Source: Gymnopilus junonius
Lineage: Eukaryota > Basidiomycota > Agaricomycetes > Agaricales > Galerinaceae
Direction: 5' to 3'
Assembly: GCA_015501075.1 (NCBI GenBank)
Contig: JADNYJ010000002.1
Location: forward strand, 1,240,001 to 1,304,000
Length of the DNA stretch: 64,000 bases
A model generated the notes under the pieces. That model saw only the letters and a list, made by a program, of their open reading frames with translations, had not been told where the DNA came from and searched no databases. How positions within the stretch are numbered: the stretch's first letter is position 1; each line of letters begins with the position of its first letter. The position numbers were made by a program, and so were the translations under genes. Of this stretch, positions 22,345-33,863 are shown piece after piece.

Positions 22345-25300
22345 ATGGGCGATTCGAGTCCGACTGAGCTCTATCTCCCGCAGCATCTCGATTATCCAAT
22401 CAAAGTCCTCTCGCTCGATGCCCGCAGGAACGACGAGGTCCAGCGCGGCACACGACTCCTCAGCTACTCCTTTGTCTACCTTCCCACCGCATCCCCGGAC
22501 CCTCTCCCCCAATCCAGGTTCGGCACCTGGGACTCTGCCATCGAGGGCACCCTCAAGGTCTGGAACATAAAACCAGGCGATGTCATTTCCTCAAAGAAGG
22601 CCAGGGACAGGCCCGTCGTCACCATTCTCGAGCCCTGCAAGCACGGCATGCAGCTCGGTGGGCTCTGTGTTCTCTGTGGCAAGGACATGACCAAGTGCGC
22701 CTTCTCCTTCCATTCCTCATCTCTTGCTCAATTTCTTCATGCAGCGTCGACTACACCGGCTTCTCAGATGCCTCTCGTGCCTCTATCCAGATGACCCACT
22801 CCGCGTTTGGGCCCACAGTCTCCCTTGAGGAGGCTCAGCGCATCGAGCGCGAGACTGCGCAGCATCTCTTCAAAGCACGCAAGCTCTCTCTTATCGTTGA
22901 TCTCGATCAGACCATCGTCCACGCCACCGTCGACCCCACCGTAGGAGAGTGGATAGACGAGGGCGAGGCTTGGGAGGCCAGGCAGGCCGCCAAAGCCAAA
23001 GCCGCCGAGGGTGCCGCCCCGTCCGATGACGAAGACGAGTGCAATCCAAACTGGGAGGCTCTCAAAGACGTCAAGCGTTTCAGGCTAGGTCCGGAGTCAT
23101 TTGGCCCTCCTTCCCTCAGGGGCTCTTCAAGAAACAAGGGAAAGAACAAGATGGTCGAAACCGAGGGCTGCATGTATTACATCAAGCCACGGTAAGATCT
23201 ACACTGCTTCTCTGCTACGAGTGCCTGACCTTCTTCCTCCAGACCTGGATGGCAAGAGTTTATGCGTGAAACTGCTACGAAATACGAAATGCATGTTTAC
23301 ACTATGGGAACCCGAGCCTATGCGGAAGAAGTATGCGCTGCTATTGATCCGGATGGCAGTATTTTCGGAGGTCGTATTTTGAGCAGAGACGAAAGTGGCA
23401 GTAAGTGACTTTGACCCGTGCGATTCCATTATACAGCAACTCAATATGTTGTCATCTAGGTCTAACGCAGAAGAGCTTACAACGACTGTTCCCTAGTGAT
23501 ACTTCCATGGTTGTCATTATCGACGATCGTGCAGATGTGTGGGAATGGAGTCCAAACCTTCTCAAAGTTATACCTTGTAAGTCACAGCTATAATCGTTCA
23601 GGCACTTGTGTATATTAAACCTCGGAAAAGATGACTTTTTTATCGGGATCGGCGACATCAATTCTTCTTTCCTTCCGAAAATCGAGCCCTTGACTCCTGC
23701 ACACTCCACTCCGCCACCGAAAGCGGCTCAAAGCATAAATGGAGCAGGAGATGATGCTACAGCTACACCCCCTTCAGTCGAAGAACAGGAGAAGGCTGAG
23801 CAGCAAACAACAGCTATGCTAACGCAGAACAACGCCGCCCTAGATGCACAACTAGAAGAGCGGCCGTTAGCCAAGAAAGAGAAGGAGTTGCAGGAGCATG
23901 AAATCGAAGAACAACACCATCAGCAAGATAAAGCACAGACGCCTAGTCCAGAAGCCACTCCTACGCCGTCTGTCGAGCCGCCACCTAAACCAGAAAAAGT
24001 TCATAAAAAGGCACTATTAAAGAACGACGACTATGAACTGCAGCGCGTAAGCAAGGTTAGTTTTAAACTCTGTTTCTCTAGTTTACTGTAAACTTTTACT
24101 AAATTCCCCAATCAGCTCTTGAATGAAGTTCATTCGAGGTTCTTTAGTGCCTATGATGCACGTTCGCCTGAGCATGTCCGGCGGAAAACTGGCCCTTCAG
24201 GGAAAGCATACGACGTTACGGTATACTCAACTTCCCTTCATGATGAGGGTCTAATCCAACTAACTGATCATGTTGCTAGCGTATCATCCCTCGACTAAGG
24301 TCAGAAGTCTTTGAAGGCGTCCATATCCTCTTTTCTAGTGTCATCCCTCTTGACACTGTACCAGAGATGACGGATATTTGGCGGATGGCACGCATGTTCG
24401 GTGCACGAGTGTCGACGGAGCTCACGGGCGATATCACGCATGTCGTTGCTGCCAAGGTACTTTTCCAATTCCAAATTCATGCTGCGCGGGGTGGCGCCTG
24501 ACGGGCGCATATGGTCACTGCACCGCTTGGTCATACCCATTTGTGAAACCTGCCTAATATTCCCGCCCAAGCCTCTTTTTATTGTCGTCTATCATGTCAT
24601 GAGTGATTTGTTACTGATTCGGAAACAATAACAGCGTGGGACCGTTAAAGTGGACATGGCTCGCAAGCGTGGCGGGATCAAGATTGTCTGGCTAGCGTGG
24701 TTCACTGATTCGATTGCGCTCTGGAGCCGACAAGACGAGAAGCCCTACCTGCTCGACGACCCGCCCGCTCCACCCTCGTCGATGCAGAGCAACCAGAATA
24801 GCTCAAGCCCTATAACAGAGTCAGCACAGCTGATAGACTCTTCGGATTTGGATATTGACTCGGATGATTGGGACCAGGACACGCAGGAGGTGACCGGTGG
24901 TGGTGGTGGAGGTGCTGCTTCCAGCATGCTCGAGTTGGAGGCCATTAATTGGGATGATATCAATGATGAGGTTGAGGCTGCTATGAATGAGAGCGATGAT
25001 GAGAGTGAGCGGAGCGTGGGTGGGCCGGTAATGGGTGGGGATGCGTCGGAGGATGACTGGTCGGATGGTACTGGGTGAGTTGGTTTCATGAATGTTCTTC
25101 AGCAGTACAATTTGAGCTGAATGGGTTATTATGCTGCAGAAGTGTGAACAACACTCCCCGTCTGAAACGTAAACGGTTACGGAGTGTGACACCCTCGGAC
25201 GGTGCTAATGGGAGCGGGAGAGACGATGAGGAATATCTACGCTCGCCGTTGTCCAAACGGAAGAAACTGGCTGCTGACAGAATAGGATATTCTCCTCTCA

Positions 25301-25524
25301 AGGAAGGCATTAGTGCTGACCAATTGACCGTGGAGAAAGGCGAGACGGCGAATGGTGGAAAGTCTCCGAATGGTTCTACACCTGCGAGTTCAAAGACACC
25401 TACACAGGAGACCGCAAACGAAGGGAATAAAAGTGGGAATGAAGCGGAGGAGGATGACGAAGAAGAAGAGGAGGACGAGGAGGACGATTTCCTGGCGCGC
25501 GAATTGGAGGAAGAATGGGGATAG
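22345..25524 (+). CDS. FCP1: RNA polymerase II CTD phosphatase FCP1
   Basis: Dephosphorylates Ser2/Ser5 of the Pol II C-terminal domain so the enzyme can be recycled. It has an N-terminal beta domain, a Cys pair (CKHGMQLGGLCVLCGKDMT), then the FCPH catalytic domain with LSLIVDLDQTIVHA (DxDxT nucleophile), YIKPRPGWQEFM, YEMHVYTMGTRAYAEEV and VVIIDDRADVW. A long Glu/Pro-rich linker follows, then a BRCT domain (LFSSVIPLD, ARMFGARVSTELTGDITHVV, KIVWLAWFTDS). The acidic C-terminus (DDEEEEEDEEDDF, ending LEEEWG) matches the TFIIF-binding tail of the family. Seven or so short introns are used. Start at 22345 by homology of MGDSSPTELYLP; stop at 25524. Confidence 0.95.
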
Positions 25525-27405
25525 CTCTGTCTTCGTATCTTCTTATCGATGACGACGACAGATTCAATTCCGCCATTCGTTCTTCCTTCTTTCGCTGTTC
25601 TTAAGAAAATCTCCTCTTTTCTCTTTCCGAAATCTCGCACAGTGCTTTCGTCGAACTTTCAACGTTCCGGTCCTGTTTTTTTGTTTTTTTTTTTCACTGG
25701 CATCTTACATCATTCATATGTATTATTCCATTATTCCATTATCCTAAGTCATCTGTTACTGACATCAATAGTTGTATCAAATACATGTTATTTCGTGCGC
25801 GCGGATATGTACTCTGTAATACTTCCTCTAGTCCTCTACTCTAAGCCAAAGTTTACGAATTGTTCACGAATCTTTCACCCTTGATACATAAGTATTTGCT
25901 TCTGTATCGTTTGTGGTATTACAATCATACATAGCATTAAATACCTGGTAATGATCATTGAACGTCGCGTTTTCAATAGGTATATAATTTCCATCCTGAA
26001 CTTGCCAGATTTTAATTTAGTGAACAAAGCTACTGGTATGGGTATCATTCGGGAGGCTCGAACAGGTGATGAAATTATAAAAGGTGAGGCCGCAAAAGTT
26101 TGGCATTGTGGATATCCCATCCGTCTCCTCTCTTTGAGTCATATCACGTATTCAATAGACGGCACAACGTCGTAATGCACAACGTCTCACGGACATGGCG
26201 CGCTCGAAGTAGTTTCTCTGTCTCGATAGTGCATACGCACCAGTCTATCCGGGCCTTGAACTGGACCATCGGGGTATGTTCTCAGAAAGGCGAAACCTTT
26301 CGCCGATGCTATGTCAAAAAGAGCGTTTTCGGTAAGTGGCCACCCATCTTTGTGGTGATTGTAGTCGTTTGCCAGTAAGAATGTCGAGCCTGGAGGAAGT
26401 CGAAGGAAAATTAGTAACCGCCTCAGAAGAGCTTCTCTCCCGTTCTACGGTAGCAGAGAAGACATACTTTATACCTGGACCAATAAGTAAAGAGGGCCTA
26501 CACGGCACTTACTCGAAAGCACATCGACACCCGTCGCGTGGTGATGGTTGCCAATTTGCCGGGGGATGTTTCCGACTTTTGCTTTGCAGCTGAAAACTTA
26601 TAAGAGTGGCTTCGCGATCGAATCAAGTACGAACTCAGGGATGTCTATAGCTCATCATTTAGGTAATATACAAGTTTACCAATTTGTTTGGACAAGTTGT
26701 TGACCCGCCACGATAACTTCCTATTCTAGATAGCCTACCTCAGTTTTGCGCCTCTCTCCCCCCTTTTGGACAGGTTTTCCAATTTCGGATTTCGGTTCGA
26801 AACCTTGAATTCTCGAGAGCGCATTATGGCAGCTGCAAGAAACACGTTCAATGGTAAGAGGAAGGGGCCGAAGGGGACATATTTGGTATCCACTCCAGAA
26901 CAATGTGCTTCAACGACTGCGTTCAACAAAACTCAAAGCAACTGTGTGTGTGGTCCATTTCTTTCAGTGACTCCTTAAGACCCGTAGTTATCAATTCAAC
27001 TGGACTGGATTTTGACGGTCGCATGATGTCTCCTTCCCTTCCTCTACATGCATATACCCGGGGAGGTATCACTTTGTCATCAATTTAATTGTCAAAAGCA
27101 AGGATTCTGAAATGATCGTAGACGGATTTCACCAAGCCAAGCCAACAAGGAAGACATACCGAGGTGAGTTGGCGTCGTGATGGATAAATATAGGTATCAG
27201 CGAGCAAGTTGATAGACAGAATCGGATCGATAAGAAACTGCCTGGACGTCAAGTGGTGGAGTTAAAGCTTCTTTGTTCGTCTCCCTTCAGCGTCTTCGTG
27301 ACGCTGAAAGAGACTTGAAAAGTAGGACATAATTAATCCTGTAATCAAATCATAAATAAAATCGTCATTTCTTAGTAAATCGTCCTGCTAGATGGATGTC
27401 AATAG
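25525..27405. other. 1.9-kb region with no supported gene
   Basis: AT-rich after FCP1, including a poly-T tract near 25680. Short ORFs (for example 26735-26929 minus and 26766-26978 plus) have no motif I recognise. Two short inverted repeats are visible: GGCGAAA/TTTCGCC near 26290 and TTCAGCGT/ACGCTGAA near 27285. Nothing shows a gene. Confidence 0.5.
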
Positions 27406-28240
27406 TTACGGACTAGGCGTAGAAATTGGGTAGGTATCCTCCGGGGTATCGATATTATCGGTAGTCTCACCATTCTCCAGACTCTTGCAATAGATGGTCC
27501 AAAGTTTGTGTACAGGCCGGCCTGTGAGCTCCTTGAAGACCTGATGGTCATATTCCTTGTCTTTCATCCAACCATTCAGTTCACGGATGGTACCATCGCC
27601 GTAGCGATTCTCGATCCAGTCTAGAAAGTAAGCAGTCTTATCGTAACCTGCATCCCACTTATCTCCGCCGGTTTTCTTCCAGTGGGGAGGGGCCAATCCT
27701 TCATGAAGTCGCACAAAGTCTGCGAGGAAATGATGAGTTCGATTAAGTGGATCATAGATGGGCAAATTATTACCTGCGATGCCTTCGACCAGGCCTCCTG
27801 GGCAGGTGTCAAGGCCGTTGTGCTGATAGCAATGCACGACTTCATGTACAAGGACGCCCATGATTTCATCCCGGGCCCTTTTGGCCGAACGCTTGATGTA
27901 ATCGAGAGAGAAATGAATCTCTTTGTGCGATTGCGTGCCAAAGGTGAAAGCAACCCCGTCCATAGGCCGTAAGACAAGCAAAATCTGGCTCACGCTGGAG
28001 GACAGTCATTAATGACGTCTATCGATACGCGAAAGGCACGAAAAGCGCATACGTCCTTGGGACCGTATCCGGAGTATACAGCCAATTGAAGCTCGCTAAG
28101 ACAGCCTCCCGGAGGGCTGTCTTGGGATTGATAGCTCCAAGAAGGATGTCGCAGCCTTCATGCTCGAGGTCATCGATGCGTAGATGGAGCTGTGGGAGAG
28201 GCCATGGCTGAGATGGTGGTGGTAAAGGAGCAGGAGGCAT
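27406..28240 (-). CDS. Basic secretory protein (BSP)-family putative metalloprotease
   Basis: Two exons of about 258 residues. The first carries LHLRIDDLEHEGCDILLGAI and NWLYTPDTVPR; after an intron near 27995-28052 the second gives LLVLRPMDGVAFTFG, KEIHFSLDYI, the zinc motif VLVHEVVHCYQHNG (HExxH), GLVEGIAG and YDKTAYFLDWIENRYG, the hallmarks of the plant/fungal BSP domain. Members are presumed zinc proteases linked to defence in plants; activity in fungi is little known. No signal peptide is visible at the chosen start (MPPAPLPPPSQPWPLP), so the product looks cytosolic or non-classically secreted. Stop at 27406. Confidence 0.88.
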
Positions 28241-28473
28241 GTGAAAATCTAAAATAAATCGTCAGGTGATGGTTTATTGATTCGCGTCCTCGCGACGCGT
28301 CGGTAGGACCCTGAGCGCTTGCATATGGGGCATACAGTGGTACCTTTGTATGATATGTGGGTCAAGTAAGTTATACAAGTACGTATACATAGTATGGGCC
28401 GATTTACTTTTTAAGAATCCAACAGCGTGGTATAATACATTGAAAGCGAAGACAAAAAAGAAACAGATGACGG

Positions 28474-29255
28474 TCATGATGATGGGGGTCGAATGCCAGC
28501 TGCTGCTTCCACTCTCAAAACTTCTTGCTGGAGCGCGCTTCGTCCTTCTTCAAGCCATCGACAATACTCCACAGCACGAAACAAGACCCCACTCTTCCCT
28601 TTGGTCTGGCCCTTCCCCCGACTTCCGGATCCTTTCGGACGTCCCCGCGTGGGCATATCGATTCCGGGGGCAGATCCTGCAGGCGCCATGAGTGCGATCA
28701 GCTGGGCGTAACCATCGCGAATCGCGTTTCGTCGTTTCTGCTCCGACATGATGTGGTTTAATCTTTTCTGCGGTGTGGAGAGGAGGGGCTTATTCCGAGG
28801 GTTTGCTGAACGCGACGGTTGGTCTGCGTTGGTTGTGGTAGAGGACTCTGAAGTTGTGCTCCGGGGCTGGCTTGAGCCCCGGGCATCGAGTTGATTTTTG
28901 CGCTGTTCATCCTGCGGTATGCCCCTAGTGGATGCAGTGCGATTGGTGGCCCTTGGACGATTGGATGTGGAAGGATCGGGGACGGTGTTCAGATGAGGAT
29001 TCGAATACGGGGCCAAAGTATTGGGGGATGGTCGTACTGGGGAACGAGGTCGTTGGTGACATCCCAAGCAAAGTCGCCAAAATTGTCGAGGAAGCCGAGG
29101 AGGTCATCGGTCTCTGCGGGGGAGAAGAGATCGGCCGAGGAAGGGAGCGGGGGCGGATTGGGAAAAAGGTTAGATAAGGATGGGTCGAACGTGAATTCGA
29201 AATCTGCAAAGGGGACTGGAGGTTGGAGGGGCATCTTGGGCGGTAAGGACAACAT
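28474..29255 (-). CDS. Basic helix-loop-helix transcription factor
   Basis: Exons 29255-29038 and 28951-28474 give 231 residues with an 86-nt intron (donor GTACGA). The N-terminal half is acidic and Pro-rich (DLLGFLDNFGDFAWDV), a possible activation region. The C-terminal half has a bHLH domain: basic region KRLNHIMSEQKRRNAIRDG with the E-box-contacting His, Glu and Arg, helix 1 YAQLIALMAP, a Gly/Arg-rich loop, and helix 2 SGVLFRAVEYCRWLEEG running into a short coil. The loop is longer than average, as in fungal INO4/ESC1-type factors. It is divergent from a Zn2Cys6 factor gene 150 bp away. Confidence 0.88.
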
Positions 29256-29405
29256 TTCAAAATCCCCGGTCCATTAAGAGCCTACCCCGGCAATCGGTCT
29301 CCACTTTACCGGGGGCGGGGTGACCGTGACCAGACGGAGCTTGCCGGGAGAGTAACGGCGGATATCGCGGTGGATGCCCGCAATTTCCACCTCCGTCTCC
29401 TCCAA
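29256..29405. promoter_or_regulatory. Shared 150-bp promoter of two transcription factor genes
   Basis: The start codons of the bHLH gene (29255, leftward) and the Zn2Cys6 gene (29406, rightward) are 150 bp apart, so both promoters and 5' UTRs share this interval. It is GC-rich and shows GGGGGCGGGG near 29312. Confidence 0.5.
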
Positions 29406-30181
29406 ATGTCGGCCATCCCCACTGAAGAACCGGCCCAAGACGCCCCGCCGTCCATCGACACCCAGCAACTGCAGCATCCCCTCCAGCAGCAGCAGGATGT
29501 GCAGCTGAACAACCAGGCCGTTCCCCCGGAGTCAACCAGAAAACGTATGTCTTTTTGTCGTGCTCTCCTATTCGGACCCTCATTCCCCTCCAGCAAAAGC
29601 ACCGTCCGTGCGGAGGGCCTGCATCGCTTGTCACACTGGTAAAACAAGATGCAGCGAGGTCCTCCCTTGTCAGGTCCGTATTCGGCCCTTTTGCTCCCCT
29701 CTCCCCGCCGCTCACAACACCGATCCAGAGCTGTCTCAAACGCGGTTTGGGTGCCACTTGTGCTTATCCCGATCCAGATGCACAAGACCAGCAAGCCCAT
29801 CATAGTTCTTCTGGTCCGTCCATTCCCCCGCAATCCAAATATCGCTCCCTCTTATCTCCTTCCGAAGCACCGGCCACCAATGTCCAGTTCGCCCCTCCCC
29901 CAATGTATGCAACTCTCCAGGGCACCACAAACTTGTCTCACCAACAATACTATGACTATAACGGTACCTTCACCGGCGCATCCACCTCTACCTTCCGCCC
30001 GAACAAGCGTCCTCGGAACCTCACTGAAGAAGAGGCCGCCGCTATCACTCGCAACTTCAGTCGCGGCGACTTCTTCGTCGGCAATAGTGCCCCCGTGAGG
30101 ATCGACCCTCGCCTCCCAGTCAGGCTCACTCTTGGTGAAGGCGACCATGTTCATTTCACCGTTGGCGAAGCTCTGGTCTAA
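29406..30181 (+). CDS. Zn2Cys6 (binuclear zinc cluster) transcription factor, short
   Basis: Three exons. MSAIPTEEPAQD and a Gln-rich stretch lead to the zinc cluster VRRACIACHTGKTRCSEVLP then CQSCLKRGLGATCAYPD, with all six cysteines in fungal spacing (C-x2-C-x6-C-x5-C-x2-C-x8-C). The two introns flank this domain. The remainder is disordered with Gln/Ser/Pro runs, then NKRPRNLTEEEAAAITRNFS and a beta-like tail ending DHVHFTVGEALV. At roughly 220 residues it lacks the long middle homology region of most zinc-cluster activators. The start at 29406 is preferred because the open frame upstream lies in promoter sequence. Confidence 0.85.
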
Positions 30182-31365
30182 TCTCCCGTTTCGCTCTTTC
30201 TTCTTGTCTTACCTTGGTGTTTAATGTTTGACTTTAGGCCCTCTTGCTGCTTGTAGTAATATCAACATCTTCTTGTTTATGACTTCTGTACAGTATCCAG
30301 CGGACTCCACCTTCCCCGCTGCTCGATTTTCGGGCGGTATCGTATTCTATCTGATGTGTCTTGTACATAAAAATGTGAAGAAACACGACTCGCTGTATTA
30401 TTACCCTATCCTGGTTTGTTTGAAAGATGCTGACTCCAATGCCTAGTCCATGTCGTCGTCCTTGCGCCTTTGACATTGTCAGTACTTCCTATGCGGAACA
30501 TGTATTTTGCATCTATCCTTAGGGCGACCATGTCTGCAACTGGAGTAATAGGCAAATTCAGAAAGCGTCAACGGCGGATCCCTAAGGACTCTATCACTCC
30601 TTTTATATGATTGGACATGGGATCGGCGCGCACAGACATTTTTCCTTCGAGTTGCACATCCTCTGGGACGGTGGCGCAATTCGCATTCACAACTGGCAGC
30701 CTTCAATGATAGGTCATATTTATTTGATTTTTAATATATCATTTCAGATATATACTTAGGTACTTAGGTATGTATCATATTCGAGTCTATGCATCACTAA
30801 TTTGAATAAGCAGTCACAAATTTAAAGGGGGGGCGTCTTAAATTCCACAGGAGCGCTTCTAGACTATATCTGGTACTTTTCTACTTTTTTGGAAGACCAG
30901 AGCGCCGTTGTCATTACTCGTTTATGACCGTGGTTCCTGATGAACCCTAATATCACTGGGCTTTGAGGAAGAGAAATCTAGGTACTCAGGAGGGCCGTGG
31001 AGATCAGACAGAGCTTGGCAGGACTCTACAGAAGTCAGGACTATGACGGGTGGCGGGCGGCGGGCACCGGCCGCTGGCTGATGGTCCTTATTCACGTGAT
31101 AGCTCAGACGGTTCACGTGTGTCCTAAATGACATTCCTCAATCCCGCCTTATACTTCCAATAGTAACCAATACAAGGGCATTTGTTTGACGTTGCAAGCG
31201 ACCTTTGTACTTGACTACGATGTCGTCTCAGCTCCCTTTATTTCCCTTCGAGTAACAAGGAACTCTATTATAAAATGGGAAGTTCATCGACAACCCATAG
31301 CTTCAACTCTTTTCTACTGTCTCCTTACTGAATTTCCTAGCACTAGATACTTCTGCTTTCCAGAA
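30182..31365. other. Intergenic region of 1.2 kb
   Basis: 3' UTR of the zinc-cluster gene, then AT-rich sequence with short ATATAT/CTTAGGTA repeats near 30735-30775, then the promoter of the F-box gene with a pair of CACGTG sites. No gene is supported. Confidence 0.5.
31093..31119. promoter_or_regulatory. Paired TTCACGTG E-boxes upstream of the F-box gene
   Basis: CACGTG at 31093-31098 and 31114-31119, each within TTCACGTG in the same orientation and 21 bp apart, two turns of the helix. They lie about 250 bp before the start codon at 31366. CACGTG is the core bound by bHLH factors; binding here is inferred. Confidence 0.35.
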
Positions 31366-33491
31366 ATGCCATTCAAAGTCAGCGAGCTGGTTCATGCTGC
31401 TTATCGACGACTTTTCGATCGAAGTAAGAGAAAGGATAATCGTTGTTTCTTTCTACGCCTCGACCCCGATATTCTCGTGAACGATATCTTTCCCTACCTC
31501 TTAGTCGAGGAGTTGATCAGTCTACGCCAGGTGAGTCCTTACAAAGGTCCTCCATAGAGTTGAATTTGATTCACTTTTTTTAGGTTAACAGCGCCCTTTT
31601 CCTTCTAACTCACGAGCCCGTCATCTGGAAGCGATACTTGAACTCCATAACATTTCCTGTCAGCCCGCTTCGTCCAACCTTCAACCCCGCAGACCCAGCT
31701 GCAAATTTTGAATTTGAAGCCATGGTCACCTCTGCCTGTGCACTCTACCGATCTTGGGCTGTAGGTCGTCCAAAGATCATGTCTGAAAATATCCTCGTCG
31801 CGCATAACAAAATAGTGGACCTAAAGCTACTCCCTGGAGGCAAATTCCTCGTTGCGTCTGTAAAAGATCGAGACAACTTCCATTTCTTCATTCATGTTTA
31901 CGCAATGGATGTCATGTATGGCTCACGACTCGTGGCTCGTTTACCCACTTACTTCAAGGTGTACGACTTGCAAGCAAAGTACATGGACTATCAGGGCAAA
32001 CCTGGTATCATGATCTCATACACGCGGAGGCGGTTTGAGAACGGAGTGCCGCAAAAGTCAGTTATTTCATCTCAGTATTGTCTCGTCTCTGATGTTTAAT
32101 GGTTTTTTAGTCTACGAAATGATCTCAACAATCTTTACCATAAAGCTTATTTTGACGATTACCACCCTCTCGTTTATGAAGCCTTCTGTATTCATATGCC
32201 TCTGGATGCCGTAGAGGCGTTGATCAGGCCTGATTTGGTCCCAGTCAATGACGAGTACCTCAGGACTGCCCGTAGCATGAGCCTGCCCTTTGTGCAGGTC
32301 TTTACTCATCAGACAGCAGATGAGATTCATTCCCCAACAATATTCGAAGACGAAGGACGCCCTTGTATGGCTTTTGCAGAGGATAAGTCTGGCAAGTCGG
32401 TTCTCCGGATCGTCGCATTAGATAATCGTTTCGGCAGCACACTTGACTGCCTTGACCACCCCGGCCATTTAGGAAAGGTCTGTAATTTCTTACAAGCAAG
32501 TTTTTTTTCTGATTACCTTTCTGCTCTTCAGCCTCATCGAATCCGTGCCATTCGATATTTGCCCTGCGAAAGGGGAATGCTCGTCATTCGTTCCATCTCC
32601 TCTGAACCTCAAGCAAAAGAAATGCTCACCTTCGAAATATATCATTTCCCTGGACTGAGAAACCCAGAAATGGACGAGGTGCAGTTCAAAATGGTCGACG
32701 GCCCAGCGTTACTTAGAGACTCCTGGGACTGTGAGCTAGACGGTAAGAAGCTTCAAGGCGAAGTGGTCATTTCAGACCCCGTTCCACCCACAAACGTGGC
32801 CCCTAATTATCCAGGCCTTCACATTGACAATCGTCCTCCGACACTTTGGATTTTTGCGCCTTGTGAAAAACCCCGGGGATGCGCATACTGGTGGTTGAGA
32901 GCAGAGCCCGTGGACCAAACGCAGCGTGAATGGCGATATACACAGACAAATACAAGGTCACGTTGTCACATAAACAGGAAAAGACGTTATGAGCGTGCTC
33001 TTCCTGGCTCCGAGCGAACACTCTATCTCGAGCTCGATGACGAAAATATTTCAGAGGCCAGCATTCTTTCGAAAATACGCCGGTTCTATTGGAACACCGA
33101 TCGTTTTCCTAACCAATATCCTTTCACTGTTCCAACTGCAAGCGTTTCTGTTCCAGTGACTTGTCCCCAACGTGAAGAGCTTGGTATCAATGCATTCATG
33201 TCTGCAGAGAACACAGTTCTTATGGATGTCCAAAAGACCAAGGACATGCGCAAAGCCGTCAACCGTCTGGGAGGCTTGATAGCGATTACGTGGGATGAGT
33301 ACAGCGGGAAGATCTGTCTGGCCGCCGAGCAAGAGGATAAAATCCGAGTGTACGACATGGCTCCGATCGCAGAACCTCATCGCAAGCTTGCCTATAGAAG
33401 TCAAGCACACCTTCTTGGACTGACGCCAGGTTCAATAGATTTCTCTCTTGCTCACAATGGACTCTTTGGGAAGCAATCATCATTTTTCTGA
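31366..33491 (+). CDS. F-box domain protein
   Basis: The N-terminus (LDPDILVNDIFPYLLVEELISLRQVNSALFLLTHEPVIWKRYL, here noted as residues about 30-70) fits an F-box: a Leu-rich three-helix unit ending in a Trp-Lys-Arg motif. The remaining 550 residues contain beta-strand-like repeats (VDLKLLPGGKFLVASVKD, GKICLAAEQEDKIRVYDM) that could form a propeller. Introns lie at about 31530-31582, 32057-32110 and 32479-32530. It probably serves as a substrate adaptor of an SCF ubiquitin ligase; the substrate is unknown. Stop at 33491. Confidence 0.8.
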
Positions 33492-33863
33492 TGCAATCCG
33501 CAATCGTTGAGCTCATGGACTTCCAGGATACGTACGCCGCATCACTGCCCTTGGTCTTCATGCTCTTTTACTACTTTATCTCAATGACCCTTTCTAATTA
33601 TTCGAGCCCACGGACTCTCGATACCTCGCAATCGACTGTCTTTAATTTTTTGTCTCCTTATCGCAATGCTGTCCAGTGTTCACGCAAATGCATACTCTAC
33701 TACCTTGTATCTTTACATGTCAGCTTATCTTATATGTACCACTGCCCTCACGCTTTCAGGAAATGCAAACAGCTGAGATAGTAGGGATAGATCATGTACG
33801 ATACAAATGATTGTGGACTTATTCCATCCTCTTGTACAATAATAATAATACTGGTTAAAGAGA
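33492..33863. other. Convergent intergenic region
   Basis: Shared 3' flank of the F-box gene and the leftward deubiquitinase gene. It contains an AAT microsatellite near 33838. No gene is supported. Confidence 0.5.

Noticed and set aside
26785..26815. T-loop-like GGTTCGAAACC suggesting a tRNA gene
   Set aside because: No matching A box, acceptor stem or anticodon arm upstream.
28940..29040. Single-base frameshift in the bHLH gene
   Set aside because: An 86-nt intron (28952-29037, GTACGA to CCAAG) gives a clean 231-residue protein.
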